Notes: generated by a model from the sequence alone, not told the origin. Shown: positions 24,515-34,141, counted from the stretch's first letter. The stretch is 40,991 bases of DNA from Chloroflexi bacterium B3_Chlor (GCA_005223035.1 NJBK01000030.1:1-40991); one strand, 5' to 3'. A program made the numbers and translations.

Positions 24515-25765
24515 TTGAGCAAGCGCCGGGCTTTGTGTTCACTAGCGGGGACGTGGTTACTATTTGTGGTTCTCATCGTTGGCTGCGCGGGAGGGAGACC
24601 ACTGGTCTATGATGTGGACGTCCAGCCGCGGGTCATTTCGCCCAACGCCGACGGTGTGGACGATGTGGCCAGGGTTACTTACAAGATTTCTCGTCAATGT
24701 CGCCTGTACATCTACTTCGTCGATGCCGAAGGGACAGAATACCGTTATCGGGATGGCAATCGTCGCTCTCCGGGGGAATATGAGGCCCTTTTCGGAGGTG
24801 CCATCGAGGGCCAGGTCCTGGCAGACGGTCAATACACCTGGGTGGTCGAGGTCGCTGATGATGCCTCGGGGCAGACTGAGAGGGTTGAGGGCCAACTAGC
24901 AGTAACAGATGCCGACAGCTCTGGACCCGAGCTTCAGGATTTCACCGTCTTTCCACAGGTATTTACCCCTAACCAGGATGGCATAAACGACCGGATAGCC
25001 ATCAGTTTTCGTCTTCTGGAGCAGGCTGAGGTGGAGGTCTATCTTCGAGACAAGGAGGGTGACCGGTATCCTGTTGGATTGCCCAAGACGAGGTGGGACG
25101 AGGAGCAGTTTGACCTGGAAGAGAGCCCCAGTAAGGTGGCCTTAGAACCGGGTCTGTGGGAGTATGACTACGATGGAGGAATCGACCTTGGGGCTTCGCC
25201 ACCGGCAGACGGCGAATACACCGTTGTGGCTGTCGCGATTGACCAGGCCGGAAACCACGTGGTGAAGGAGGCGCCTCTGACCATCGAAGATGGAGGGCTT
25301 CCGTTGGGTGAGATCCAGACGGTGGAGTTCTATCCCACGGTAGTTCCCTTGGGCGGCACCCTCCATCTTACGGTCACGGTGGAGAACGTCGGGGGAGTAG
25401 CCATCCGCACCAAGGGGCCCGCTTCGGGCACTACCTACACCAGCAGAGAGAATTTCAATACTCTAGGGTTCTACGAGGAGCCGGGGATATTCCGCGTGGG
25501 CGTTGATTTCGAGGGTAATACAGACGGGCGGCCGTACACCTATCGTTGGCAGCTGGGGAGAGACGAGGATCTGGAGGAGAGAATAATCGACGGTCAGAGA
25601 TACCTGTATCTGCTCCCCGGTCAACGCGTCACTGTTGTGGGCCACATCACGATCATTGACGAACCGCCGAAGATCAACCCCTACTATTGGGCAGGCCTGG
25701 TTCACGAGCAGGTGCGCATAGTCAATGATCGTCAAGACCCTACTGAGATCTCGATTGGCTTCTGA
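24515..25765 (+). CDS. Lipoprotein with two FlgD-like Ig repeats
   Basis: A 416-residue exported protein. The signal peptide ends in the lipobox IVGC with Cys24 as the lipid-modified residue. Two repeats start with the calcium-loop-like SPNADGVDD (42-50) and TPNQDGIND (151-159), each followed by beta strands and an ADGQYT- or ADGEYT-type ending, as in FlgD-like Ig domains of surface proteins. A C-terminal beta domain follows with TVEFYPTVVPLGGTLHLTVTV. It would sit on the outer face of the cytoplasmic membrane; function is unknown. The TTG start is set by GGAGG 8 bases upstream, and the gap from mutL is 21 bases. Confidence 0.8.
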   Translation: MSKRRALCSLAGTWLLFVVLIVGCAGGRPLVYDVDVQPRVISPNADGVDDVARVTYKISRQCRLYIYFVDAEGTEYRYRDGNRRSPGEYEALFGGAIEGQVLADGQYTWVVEVADDASGQTERVEGQLAVTDADSSGPELQDFTVFPQVFTPNQDGINDRIAISFRLLEQAEVEVYLRDKEGDRYPVGLPKTRWDEEQFDLEESPSKVALEPGLWEYDYDGGIDLGASPPADGEYTVVAVAIDQAGNHVVKEAPLTIEDGGLPLGEIQTVEFYPTVVPLGGTLHLTVTVENVGGVAIRTKGPASGTTYTSRENFNTLGFYEEPGIFRVGVDFEGNTDGRPYTYRWQLGRDEDLEERIIDGQRYLYLLPGQRVTVVGHITIIDEPPKINPYYWAGLVHEQVRIVNDRQDPTEISIGF

Positions 25766-25767
25766 GC

Positions 25768-26703
25768 GTGCCGCGCCACCAAATGGACCTTGCCGTTGTC
25801 ATCGTCAGCTACAACACTAGAGAGCTCTTGCGCGGGTGTCTGAGCTCTGTCCTCTCAACCTTGAGTTCCCCGTTGAATTACGAAGTGATTGTGGTTGACA
25901 ATGCCTCTATAGATGGCAGCATTGCAATGATGCAAGATTCTTTTCCCCAGGCGCGTGTCATCGTCAACGAAGAGAACCGTGGTTTTGCCGCTGCCAGCAA
26001 CCAGGGCATTGGACAGAGCAGCGGACGGCACGTGATGCTCCTTAACCCTGATACGGTGGTCACAGAGGGGGCCCTGGAAGGCATGGTGAGGTTTATGGAA
26101 GAACATGCCGAGGTGGGAGTAGTGGGACCAAAGCTCCTCTTTCCAGATGGGCGTTTTCAACACTCGGCTTTCACTTTTCCCACGTTGCCGATGATCTTCT
26201 TTGACTTTTTCCCCATCAATCATCGACTCACAAGTTCCCGTCTGAATGGTCGCTACCCCCGCGCTCTGTACGACGCGGGGGACCCTTTTCCCATCGATCA
26301 CCCTTTGGGAGCGGGATTGATGGTGCGACGAAGGGTCATCGAAGAGGTTGGTATGCTTGACGAGAGTTTCTTTATGTACTGTGAAGAGATTGATTGGTGT
26401 ATGCGCATGAAGAGTGCACGATGGCAGATCTTCTGCTTCCCCCGCGCTGAGATCGTTCACTATGTAGGCCAGAGCGTCAAGCAGTTTCAGAGTCAGATGT
26501 TCGTGGAGCTACACAAAAGCCGATATCGGCTCTACGAGAAGCATTACAGTCGGTCTTTTACGCGCGTGGCTCGGTGGCTTGTCCTCTTGGGCCTGACGTA
26601 CCGAAGCCTGCGGGATCGCTGGGCCTTGTGGCGACGTCGCCTGAATCGGGGCGCATTGGAGGACCGTTTGGAGGCATACCGTCAGGTTCGGTTGCTGTCG
26701 TGA
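25768..26703 (+). CDS. GT2 family glycosyltransferase
   Basis: A 311-residue cytoplasmic glycosyltransferase of the rhamnosyltransferase-like branch of GT2. The nucleotide-sugar fold opens with LAVVIVSYNTRELLRGCLSS, then EVIVVDNASIDGS, ENRGFAAASNQGI, and the MLLNPDTVV motif with its metal-binding Asp. The catalytic EEIDWCMRM segment and the QSVKQF helix follow. It probably adds a sugar to a cell-surface polysaccharide. The start may be GTG 25768 or ATG 25783; neither has a clear ribosome binding site, so coupling to the lipoprotein stop (25765) is likely. Confidence 0.92.
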   Translation: MPRHQMDLAVVIVSYNTRELLRGCLSSVLSTLSSPLNYEVIVVDNASIDGSIAMMQDSFPQARVIVNEENRGFAAASNQGIGQSSGRHVMLLNPDTVVTEGALEGMVRFMEEHAEVGVVGPKLLFPDGRFQHSAFTFPTLPMIFFDFFPINHRLTSSRLNGRYPRALYDAGDPFPIDHPLGAGLMVRRRVIEEVGMLDESFFMYCEEIDWCMRMKSARWQIFCFPRAEIVHYVGQSVKQFQSQMFVELHKSRYRLYEKHYSRSFTRVARWLVLLGLTYRSLRDRWALWRRRLNRGALEDRLEAYRQVRLLS

Positions 26704-26757
26704 CATCAGTTGGCTGACATCTCACGCTGCGGCTTTGTCCATGAGGGAAGGGAACTG

Positions 26758-27504
26758 ATGGCGGAGATATCTGTCGTGGTTCTCACCAGGAACGAGGAAA
26801 CGAACATCGGGGATTGCTTGGAGACTCTGCAATGGGCGGACGAGCTACTGGTTCTCGACTCCTTTAGCGACGACGCGACTACGGAGATCGCTCACAGCAA
26901 GGGCGCGGAGGTCCGTCAACTACCTTTCGTGAACTACTCAGCTCAGAGGAACGCGGCTTTGGGATTGGCGACCAAGGAATGGGTGTTCTTCGTTGATGCT
27001 GACGAACGGGTCACTCCCGAACTGGCGGAGGAGGTGCGGCTTGTCGTAGAGCAAGCAGGTGTTGATGGCTGGTGGGTGCCAAGAAGGAACTACATATTTG
27101 GCAAGTGGATCCGGCATGCTGGCTGGTTTCCCGACCACCAACTACGCCTCTTGCGGCGAGCTAAAGCACGCTACGATGAGCGGCGTGAGGTACACGAGTC
27201 GGCTCAGTTGGGCGGTGAGGCGGGTTACCTCCAAAGTCCGCTGATTCACTACAACTATGACTCGGTACGAGAGTTCAGGGTCAGACAGGGCCGATACACT
27301 GATTTCGAAGCCCGCATCCTGTTCGAGAGCGGTCATCGTGCCAGGCCGCAGAACTTCATCCTTCAGCCCTTGCGTCAATTCCGTTGGCGGTATGTCACGT
27401 TGCAGGGGTACAAGGACGGCTGGCGAGGACTCCTTCTCAGTTTGCTGATGGCCTACTACGAAATGGTGAGATACTGGAAGCTCCGGCGTCTACAAAGAGC
27501 CTAG
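26758..27504 (+). CDS. GT2 family glycosyltransferase, WaaE-like
   Basis: A 248-residue GT2 enzyme. It has ISVVVLTRNEETNIGDCLETL, LLVLDSFSDDATTEIA, the QRNAALGLATKEWVFFVDADERV stretch containing DADE, and the WFPDHQLRLLRRAKARY segment typical of the WaaE/KdtX-like sugar transferases. The C-terminus has several hydrophobic and basic residues, perhaps for membrane contact. Start ATG 26758 follows GGGAAGGGAA. It ends only 4 bases from the stop of the converging phosphatase gene, with no terminator between. Sugar and acceptor are unknown. Confidence 0.9.
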   Translation: MAEISVVVLTRNEETNIGDCLETLQWADELLVLDSFSDDATTEIAHSKGAEVRQLPFVNYSAQRNAALGLATKEWVFFVDADERVTPELAEEVRLVVEQAGVDGWWVPRRNYIFGKWIRHAGWFPDHQLRLLRRAKARYDERREVHESAQLGGEAGYLQSPLIHYNYDSVREFRVRQGRYTDFEARILFESGHRARPQNFILQPLRQFRWRYVTLQGYKDGWRGLLLSLLMAYYEMVRYWKLRRLQRA

Positions 27505-27508
27505 GCGT

Positions 27509-27979
27509 TCAGCTGGTGTCGCCTGCTGTGAATTGCAGAATACGTAAGTACCCTTCGTGAAGTAGCTCCTTGATTTCTTGCGCGCAGGCCCGGTGAGAGT
27601 CCAACGAGCGGCCGCCAGAAGGGTCAACAACGTCATGGCTCTTGTCCGCCATCTCGCTGAGAAGCCAGATCCTGTCCCTGGCTTGAGGGAATTCTAGCGT
27701 CAATGCTTCCCTATGATCGTGGGTCATGACGATGATCAGGCTTGCTTGGTCGATGTCCTGAGAAGTCAGATGATGCGTGCGGTGAGCGCTGATGTCAACG
27801 CCTAGTTCCTCCATCGCCTGAAGGGCGAGAGGGGAAGCGCTCAACCCATCCCGGGTCCAAGTTCCAGCGGAGCGCACCTGGTACAGCTTATCCTTCCCGT
27901 CCCTCTCCAACAAGTCCTTCAGTATCGCCTCTGCCATAGGAGACCGGGAGAAATTGCCCGTGCAAACGAAGAGGATCAT
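27509..27979 (-). CDS. Low-molecular-weight protein-tyrosine phosphatase family
   Basis: A 156-residue protein with the LMW-PTP active loop CTGNFSRSP (C-x5-R-S) at the N-terminus, directly after the first strand MILFVCTG. The later VDPSGG segment carries the Asp that acts as general acid, in the place of the family's DP. Members dephosphorylate tyrosine or act as arginine phosphatases, and many regulate capsule synthesis. I chose ATG 27979 because it matches the family N-terminus; a GTG at 27994 overlaps the hpf stop and ATG 27988 is a third option. It is the last gene of a minus-strand run with hpf and comF. Confidence 0.88.
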   Translation of the reverse strand: MILFVCTGNFSRSPMAEAILKDLLERDGKDKLYQVRSAGTWTRDGLSASPLALQAMEELGVDISAHRTHHLTSQDIDQASLIIVMTHDHREALTLEFPQARDRIWLLSEMADKSHDVVDPSGGRSLDSHRACAQEIKELLHEGYLRILQFTAGDTS

Positions 27980-27990
27980 ACCTGCCATCC

Positions 27991-28533
27991 TCACGGGACG
28001 TCCGGCTCGATCAGACCGTAGTTGCCATCCCAGCGCCTATAAATGACGTTCAGGTCCCCAGTACTGGCGTTGAGGAAGAGAAAGAAGTCGTGACCCAGAA
28101 GCTCCATCTGCTCCGCAGCCTCCTCATCGTCCATGGGAAGAACGACGAAACGCTTGGTCCTGACAATCTGCCTTGGTGCTTCCTCCTCGTACTCCTCGAT
28201 GGGTGGTTGGAGTTCTTCTTCACGGGCGCGACCTCGCCCACGCCTTCTCGTCTTATAGCGTATGATTTGGCGATACATCTTGTCCATTACGGCGTCGAAG
28301 GCTGTGAACACGTCTGCAGCCCTTTCCTCAGCACGCAAGATAGTGCCCTTTACCCGGACGGTAAGCTGCGCTATGTGCCGATCTTCCGTGCTCTTCGCGC
28401 TCTCGCGAGTCAGTTCTAGCGACGCCTCATCAATGCCACGCAGATACCGATCTAGTCTGCCCGCCTTCTTATCGACGTACTCCTGTACTCTGTCGCTTAT
28501 CTCCATGTTCTTGCCAGTTATGATCAGCTCCAT
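27991..28533 (-). CDS. hpf: Long ribosome hibernation promoting factor
   Basis: A 180-residue protein of the long HPF type. The N-terminal HPF/RaiA domain starts MELIITGKNMEISDRVQEYV and includes AERAADVFTAFDAVMDKMYRQI. A basic linker (RRRGRGRAREEE) leads to the C-terminal dimerisation domain with IVRTKRFVVLPM and the HDFFLFLN plus VIYRRWDGNYGLIEP motifs. Long HPF joins two 70S ribosomes into inactive 100S dimers in stationary phase. The start, ATG 28533, is set by GGAGG 8 bases upstream. It lies between comF and the phosphatase gene. Confidence 0.96.
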   Translation of the reverse strand: MELIITGKNMEISDRVQEYVDKKAGRLDRYLRGIDEASLELTRESAKSTEDRHIAQLTVRVKGTILRAEERAADVFTAFDAVMDKMYRQIIRYKTRRRGRGRAREEELQPPIEEYEEEAPRQIVRTKRFVVLPMDDEEAAEQMELLGHDFFLFLNASTGDLNVIYRRWDGNYGLIEPDVP

Positions 28534-28564
28534 ATCCTGATCCTCCGTCTCCGACGATCCATTT

Positions 28565-29332
28565 TCATGGTTGGTGCCAGCTTTCCCGAGCCAGTACGAG
28601 CCCCCACACCAGGCGGAGGCCGGCTTGTCGCAAAGCGATACTGCAGGCCTCCAGTGTAGCTCCTGTGGTACAGACGTCATCCACCAGCAGGACACTGCGT
28701 CCCTTGAGACCGCTGTCGGTGCACCGGAAGGCTCCCTCTACGTTCTCTCGTCTCTCAAGGGCGTTCAAGCCCACCTGAGGGATGGTGCTCTTGACCCGGA
28801 TAAGGACATTCTCCATCAAGGGAATGTCAAGCGCCTTGTGTATCTCGTTGGCCACGAGGGTTGCTTGATTGTAGCCCCGCTCTCTGAGGCGCTGGGGATG
28901 AAGAGGCACGGGGACGATGACGTCTGCGGGCAGGTGATTGTGCGTCAGGTATTCGCTTGCGAGTCGGCCTAGTGGAGCGGCCAAAGGACGCGTATTCGAG
29001 TACTTGAAGCGATGAATTGCCGTTCTCAGCGTCCCCTCAAGGTAGGCCACGGCACGTATCCCGTCAATCTGCAGGGGAGTTCTTCGGCACGAGGGGCAGA
29101 GGCGAGGTGCAGAAGTTGCCTGTCCACACATAGGGCACACCGGCGGCCGGATGAGCTCGATCTCATCCTGGCATGCGGAGCATATCAAGTCGCCACTCCG
29201 GTGACAGACGACGCAGCGAGGCGGGAAAAGCAGATTCAGTAGGCCCTCAGTCGTTGCCTGCCAGCTCCGTCGTAGATCCAAGGACGTGCTCCCTAAGGCT
29301 CGCCGCCAGGGAAGGTCGTGGGTCTCTGCCAT
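28565..29332 (-). CDS. comF: ComF family protein
   Basis: A 255-residue protein with the double-zinc-ribbon and phosphoribosyltransferase layout of ComF. The N-terminus has CVVCHRSGDLICSACQ and CPMCG then CPSC, eight cysteines forming the zinc sites. The PRTase part has VIVPVPLHPQRLRERGYNQA and the PRPP-binding VLLVDDVCTTGATL. ComF is needed for DNA uptake in natural transformation in some bacteria; whether that role applies here is not clear. No other com genes are near. The ATG at 29332 has AGGGG 9 bases upstream; a TTG at 29356 is the alternative. It follows the tad genes by about 70 bases. Confidence 0.92.
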   Translation of the reverse strand: MAETHDLPWRRALGSTSLDLRRSWQATTEGLLNLLFPPRCVVCHRSGDLICSACQDEIELIRPPVCPMCGQATSAPRLCPSCRRTPLQIDGIRAVAYLEGTLRTAIHRFKYSNTRPLAAPLGRLASEYLTHNHLPADVIVPVPLHPQRLRERGYNQATLVANEIHKALDIPLMENVLIRVKSTIPQVGLNALERRENVEGAFRCTDSGLKGRSVLLVDDVCTTGATLEACSIALRQAGLRLVWGLVLARESWHQP

Positions 29333-29404
29333 CTCTCCCGGCCCCTGCGAGGGCAAATCGGCCAGATTCTCTGTCCGGGCGAAGCAGTGAGTTCGGGCGG
29401 GCGC

Positions 29405-30343
29405 CTAGAAGCCCCCCCCAGAGAAGGCGGTTCTAAGCGATGGTAGAGAGGGCCCTAGCAGAACAACAAAGAGGGCCGGAAAGACCAAGAAGACCAAAGG
29501 TATCATCATCTTGACGGGGGCCTGGTGGGCCAGTTCCTCAGCTCTCTGGCGGCGCCTTATGCGCATCTGCTCAGACTGGATGTGCAACACTCTGGCTAGG
29601 CTCACACCCAGCTGATCCGCCTGGATTATGGCGGCCACGAAGCTGGTGAGCTCGGTAACCTCGGCCCGATCGGCCATCGATCGCAGTGCTACTCGCCGTA
29701 CGGTCCCCATCTGAATCTCAACGAGAACGCGCGTAAAGGCCCTGCTCAGTTCATTGTCCCACTTATCAGTCACCTTGGCCAGGGCAGCATCGAAGCCCAA
29801 GCCAGCTTCGACGCTGATGGTCAGAAGATCCAAGGCATCAGGCAGAGCCTTCAGGATGTTTGCCTTGCGGTTCCTAATCCTCATGGTCAGCCAGATGGTG
29901 GGTAGGAAGTAACCGAAGGCGGCTCCGACGACCGTAGCCAGAATCTGGTTCCGCAACGGGGAGCGGGAAACGAACGCTAGAGCCAGAGCAAGCACTGCGC
30001 AGAGGATCGCTGCCACCAGTCTCAGTCCTGTGAACTCAACGGGTGACCAAGCGTAAGGGTTGCCGGCCAAGTCAAGATTGTGCTGGATGTTCTCTATGTT
30101 TCTCCGAGGAGCGAGACGAGCGAAGATGTTGGCAATCATCCGCAAAATGGGTTTGATCACTCGCTCCGAGAAGGGTTCCGCAAGCTCGATTTGTTCCAAA
30201 GTCATGACTTGCCGTGTGCCGAACTCACCCAGACGCTCCTCCACGACGTCAGGTCGCCGTCGGGTCGCCAAGCCCACGAAGACAATGATAATGCTTCCTC
30301 CAATGCCCAGAGCGATCAACAGGGGCAACGCACTGTCTGACAT
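29405..30343 (-). CDS. tadC: Tad pilus inner-membrane protein TadC
   Basis: A 312-residue membrane protein of the type II secretion F (GspF) family. It has an N-terminal helix, a large cytoplasmic part with DALDLLTISVEAGLGFDAAL, the QADQLGVSLARVLHIQSEQM motif, and C-terminal helices with PVKMMIPLVFLVFPALFVVL. It pairs with TadB to form the platform on which the TadA ATPase builds the Flp pilus. It is the last of five contiguous tad genes; 37 bases separate it from tadB. Confidence 0.9.
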   Translation of the reverse strand: MSDSALPLLIALGIGGSIIIVFVGLATRRRPDVVEERLGEFGTRQVMTLEQIELAEPFSERVIKPILRMIANIFARLAPRRNIENIQHNLDLAGNPYAWSPVEFTGLRLVAAILCAVLALALAFVSRSPLRNQILATVVGAAFGYFLPTIWLTMRIRNRKANILKALPDALDLLTISVEAGLGFDAALAKVTDKWDNELSRAFTRVLVEIQMGTVRRVALRSMADRAEVTELTSFVAAIIQADQLGVSLARVLHIQSEQMRIRRRQRAEELAHQAPVKMMIPLVFLVFPALFVVLLGPSLPSLRTAFSGGGF

Positions 30344-30380
30344 CTCCTCCGTCTCCTCAGATGTTCCAGAATCGGAAAGC

Positions 30381-31352
30381 TCACACCTCGATGTTTACTA
30401 TGCGGCGGATGACAATCCAGCCGAGAAACATGCCGACCGCGGCAATACCGATCATTTGAAGGCCGCATGGATCTTGCCACAGTTTGGACATGTACTCATT
30501 GCTCATGACGAACAGCAGCCCTGCTACAGCCACGGGCAGTATGGTCACAATGTAGCCAGAGTATCTGGCCATGGAGGTCAGAGTCCTAATCTCCCCTTTG
30601 ATCCGCACCCTCTCTCGTATCGTGTGCCCAATGGTGTCGAGGATCTCTGATAGATTCCCACCCACCTCATGGTGGATGTTGATTGCGGTTATCATCATAT
30701 CCAGGTCGTCGCTGGTGATGCGCCTGAGGAGGTTGTTCAGCGCTTCCTGATTGGACACACCCAGCCCGATTTCTCGGGTCACCCGTCCGAACTCCTCGGA
30801 CATCGGGGGAGGCAACTCTCTAGCCACCATTTCCATGGACTGCAGTAGGCTGTAGCCGGAGCGCAGGGAGTTCGCCAACAGCGTGATTGTATCACCTAAC
30901 TGATCGTTGAAGGCATTGAGGCGTCTGCCCTGAGTCACTCTCAGATAGATGCGGGGAGCGATGAAGCCCAACACTGCACCGGCGACTGCTCCTATGATCC
31001 AGAGCTGGCGCACTAGAAAGGCGCCCATTATCGCGCCGGCAGCTATAATCCCCAGAGTGAGCAGCACGAACTCGGCCACAGTCAGCTTCAAGTTGGCCCG
31101 CGCTAGATCTGTGGCTACCCTCTTGGCGAAGCTCTGCCGGGCGAGGGCACGATCCAAACTCACCACCACTTCTGGGATGGGTCGGTCGCCCTCTTCGCGT
31201 TTCTTTGGTGCTTCTTCGGATACAGCGGCCGTGACATCTCCCAGGCGAGTGATGACCCGTGAGCGGGACCTAATCACCCGTGACAACCCCAGGAATAGAG
31301 TCAGAATGGAACCTCCGGCGAGTAGAGGCAAGACTAAGACCATGGGGTCCAA
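30381..31352 (-). CDS. tadB: Tad pilus inner-membrane protein TadB
   Basis: A 323-residue paralogue of TadC. It has a short N-terminal helix, a linker, paired helices around residues 110-160, and the F domain with LGDTITLLANSLRSGYSLLQ and the EVGGNLSEILDTIGHTIRER motif, ending in two helices. It starts at TTG 31352 with GGAGG 8 bases upstream. The gap to tadA is 15 bases, so the genes are one transcription unit. Confidence 0.9.
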   Translation of the reverse strand: MDPMVLVLPLLAGGSILTLFLGLSRVIRSRSRVITRLGDVTAAVSEEAPKKREEGDRPIPEVVVSLDRALARQSFAKRVATDLARANLKLTVAEFVLLTLGIIAAGAIMGAFLVRQLWIIGAVAGAVLGFIAPRIYLRVTQGRRLNAFNDQLGDTITLLANSLRSGYSLLQSMEMVARELPPPMSEEFGRVTREIGLGVSNQEALNNLLRRITSDDLDMMITAINIHHEVGGNLSEILDTIGHTIRERVRIKGEIRTLTSMARYSGYIVTILPVAVAGLLFVMSNEYMSKLWQDPCGLQMIGIAAVGMFLGWIVIRRIVNIEV

Positions 31353-31367
31353 TTGCGATACCTCCCT

Positions 31368-32750
31368 CTATCCCCTAAAACGGCCTCGCTGATCGTAGCC
31401 AAAGATCTCAGCACCCAGATGATAACCTGCTGCGTCGATGAGTTCCGTGAACTTGGGTCGAACTCCTGTGGGGCGCAAATGGCCCACTATGCGTCCATCG
31501 TCGAAACCTGTTTGCTCGAAGGTGAACAGGTCCTGCAGCACGATGATGTTGCCTTCCATGCCTTGCACTTCGGTGATGCTGACTAATCTACGCGAGCCAT
31601 CCCTGAGCCGTTCTTGGTGAACGACGAGGTGAAGGGCGGCCGCGATTTGCTCGCGGATAGCGCGGTGGGGTAGGTCCGTGCCCGCCATAAGGACCATGGT
31701 TTCCAGGCGAGCCAGCGTATCGCGAGGGCTATTGGAGTGGCAGGTCGTGAGACTGCCATCGTGGCCAGTGTTCATGGCCTGCAGCATGTCCAAGGCCTCA
31801 CCGGAACGCACCTCACCCACCACTATCCGATCAGGCCGCATTCGCAGTGAGTTCACCACTAGATCTCGAATTGTGACCTCACCTTTGCCCTCGATGTTGG
31901 GCATCCGAGATTCCAGCGATATGATGTGTTCCTGCTGCAACTGGAGTTCCGCGGCATTCTCGATAGTGACAATCCGTTCATCGCTGGGGATATAGCCGGA
32001 AAGCACGTTGAGAGTAGTCGTTTTCCCGGAGCCCGTGCCGCCTGAGATGACGGTGTTGAGTCTCGACTTTACACAGATTTCCAAGAACTCGGCAATCTCA
32101 GGGGTCAACGTTCCAAAACCTATCAGGTCTTCCATACTGTATGGTACCTTGGAAAACAGTCGAATGGTGATGATCGGTCCCTGGATGGCGAGCGGTGGAA
32201 TGACCACGTTGACGCGCGACCCGTCCGGCAGGCGTGCGTCAACGTAGGGTTGACTCTCATCGACTCGCCGTCCTAGAGGGGCCACGATCCGGTCTATGAT
32301 GCGCATCACATGCTCGTCGCTCTCAAACTTGTAGGACGTCTTCTCGATCTTCCCTTCGCGCTCGACGTATATCTTGTCAGAACCGTTGACCATGATCTCG
32401 GTAATCGTTTCATCGTTGAGCAACGGTTCAAGGGGACCGAGCCCCATGATCTCCGCCACGATCTGTTCAAGAAGGACATTCCGTTCGGTGCGGCTGAGGA
32501 TGGCGTTCTCCTCGGCCAGTACGGTGCTGAACATCTCTTCAATGACAGAACGCACCTCGGCTGTCAAGGAGAGGTCCATCCGCGGATCCAGTTCGGCAAT
32601 GACTTTCTTCTGAACCCGGTTCTTCAACTCGGAGAACGTGTCTCGGGCAGGACTGGCAGGCCGACGTTTCAATCTCAGCTCTTCCAGCTTCGTGGTACCG
32701 ATTTCATTGTCAGGCTTCTGGGTTTTCTCTATCCGTTTCAAGAGGGACAT
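31368..32750 (-). CDS. tadA: Tad pilus assembly ATPase TadA/CpaF
   Basis: A 460-residue secretion ATPase of the GspE/VirB11 type. After an N-terminal helical part come [17 protein letters not shown] and [13 protein letters not shown], the CpaF N-terminal fold. Walker A is GGTGSGKT (237-244). The Asp-box and Walker B region read [20 protein letters not shown], followed by the His-box [17 protein letters not shown]. It powers pilin extrusion through TadB and TadC. All motifs are intact and the length is normal. Confidence 0.95.
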   Translation of the reverse strand: MSLLKRIEKTQKPDNEIGTTKLEELRLKRRPASPARDTFSELKNRVQKKVIAELDPRMDLSLTAEVRSVIEEMFSTVLAEENAILSRTERNVLLEQIVAEIMGLGPLEPLLNDETITEIMVNGSDKIYVEREGKIEKTSYKFESDEHVMRIIDRIVAPLGRRVDESQPYVDARLPDGSRVNVVIPPLAIQGPIITIRLFSKVPYSMEDLIGFGTLTPEIAEFLEICVKSRLNTVISGGTGSGKTTTLNVLSGYIPSDERIVTIENAAELQLQQEHIISLESRMPNIEGKGEVTIRDLVVNSLRMRPDRIVVGEVRSGEALDMLQAMNTGHDGSLTTCHSNSPRDTLARLETMVLMAGTDLPHRAIREQIAAALHLVVHQERLRDGSRRLVSITEVQGMEGNIIVLQDLFTFEQTGFDDGRIVGHLRPTGVRPKFTELIDAAGYHLGAEIFGYDQRGRFRG

Positions 32751-32798
32751 TCAGGTTCGCCTCCTCGGGCTCATAATCATGCGCTTCGTGTCCATCAA

Positions 32799-34094
32799 CT
32801 AGCCAAATATGCTGCCCAGCAGTTTTCCAGTCGTGGTCTTTGCGGCCAGCTTCGCGGCCTTGTCGCGCGGCCTTTCTGCCTCCTTCGCGGTCTCCGCCCG
32901 CAACAGGTCGGCCACCCGTGTGATGCTCTTGGCAACGGCGGACTTGTGGCTGCTGATGACCACGGGTATCCCTTGGTTGGCGGCAGCGCTGACGGTGCCG
33001 TTATCCCTGGGTACGGTGGCCCAAACAGGGTGTTTGATATGGGCCGCGATATCCTTTTCGGTTATGCCGTCCTTGCGGCCAATCTTGTTCACGACCAGCT
33101 TAGTCTTGCCGATGTAGTCCAGGGCATCCAGCGCTTCAAGAAACAGTCTTACGTTCTTTATGGTCGGTATGTCTGGAGTCATCACCAGAAGAATCCAGTC
33201 GGAGATCTCCAGTATAGTCAGGACAACGTCATCCAGGTAGGACGCGGTGTCGACGATGGCATAGTCATAGAGCAGCATGAGATTCCTGAGAATCGCTCTC
33301 ATATCGTCTGCGGTGACCATCTCCGCCACATCGGGCCTTGGCGGGGCCAGCAAGGTCTTCATGCCTGAGGGGTGAGCTAGCAGGACGTCCGACAAGAAGT
33401 CCGCGTCGAGGGTGTCTGTGTGATGGACGAGATCACTGATGGTCCTGTTGGCCTGCAGGTTCAGGAGTACCGCTACGTCTCCGAATTGCAGATCACCATC
33501 CACAAGGACCACTGTTTCATCCTTCTCCTTGAGAGCGAGGGCCAGGTTGGTGGCTATGGTGCTGCAACCGCTCCCACCCTTGGGGCTGTAGACGGCGACG
33601 ATCTCACCTTCCCTTACTCTGATCTCGGCCTGCTGACCTCGTGCGGACACCGCCGGTTGGGGACGCAGTGTCTCTGGCTGAACTGGTGCCGTCTTGGGCT
33701 TCAACTGGTAGACACGACGAATGCTCGCTATCAGGTCGTCGGCAGAAAAAGGCTTCACCAGAAACTCCCTGGCCCCGGCAAGCATCGAGCGACGCAAGTA
33801 GTCTGTCTCGCCTTGCACCGACATCATGATTATTTGAACGTCTGGCACCGATTGGGAGATGGACTCAGTCGCGGAGATGCCATCTATGTCTGGCATGTTG
33901 ATGTCCATGAGGACTATGTCCGGTCGCAGATCCTTGGCCATCTCGATGCCTTCGTATCCGCTCGCCGCAGCACCCACTACGTCGATGTCTTTCTCGAAGT
34001 AGAGCAACTTGCGAACGTTCTCCCTCGTCTCGGGGATGTCATCCACTATCAGAACGTGTATCTTACTCTCCACTTGTTCAATCATCAGGGTCAT
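32799..34094 (-). CDS. tadZ: TadZ/CpaE: response receiver fused to ParA-like ATPase
   Basis: A 431-residue protein that places the Tad machine in the cell. Residues 11-130 are a receiver domain with all functional residues present: Asp18-Asp19, the phospho-acceptor Asp64 in VLMDINMPDIDG, Ser92 and Lys114. Many TadZ receivers lack the acceptor, so this one may be truly phosphorylated. The ATPase half has the deviant Walker A YSPKGGSGCSTIATN (from residue 169) and VVLVDGDLQFGD. The C-terminus is rich in Lys and Ala. No histidine kinase gene is near. It lies 48 bases from tadA. Confidence 0.92.
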   Translation of the reverse strand: MTLMIEQVESKIHVLIVDDIPETRENVRKLLYFEKDIDVVGAAASGYEGIEMAKDLRPDIVLMDINMPDIDGISATESISQSVPDVQIIMMSVQGETDYLRRSMLAGAREFLVKPFSADDLIASIRRVYQLKPKTAPVQPETLRPQPAVSARGQQAEIRVREGEIVAVYSPKGGSGCSTIATNLALALKEKDETVVLVDGDLQFGDVAVLLNLQANRTISDLVHHTDTLDADFLSDVLLAHPSGMKTLLAPPRPDVAEMVTADDMRAILRNLMLLYDYAIVDTASYLDDVVLTILEISDWILLVMTPDIPTIKNVRLFLEALDALDYIGKTKLVVNKIGRKDGITEKDIAAHIKHPVWATVPRDNGTVSAAANQGIPVVISSHKSAVAKSITRVADLLRAETAKEAERPRDKAAKLAAKTTTGKLLGSIFG

Positions 34095-34141
34095 CTCGCT
34101 GTCAGAAACGATGTCAAGCCACTCGCGTACGGTTGTCCTAG

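Noticed and set aside
32310-33368. A 352-codon plus-strand open frame
   Set aside because: It lies antisense to tadA and tadZ, whose motifs are complete. The antisense frame shows no recognisable family and is explained by codon bias of the real genes.
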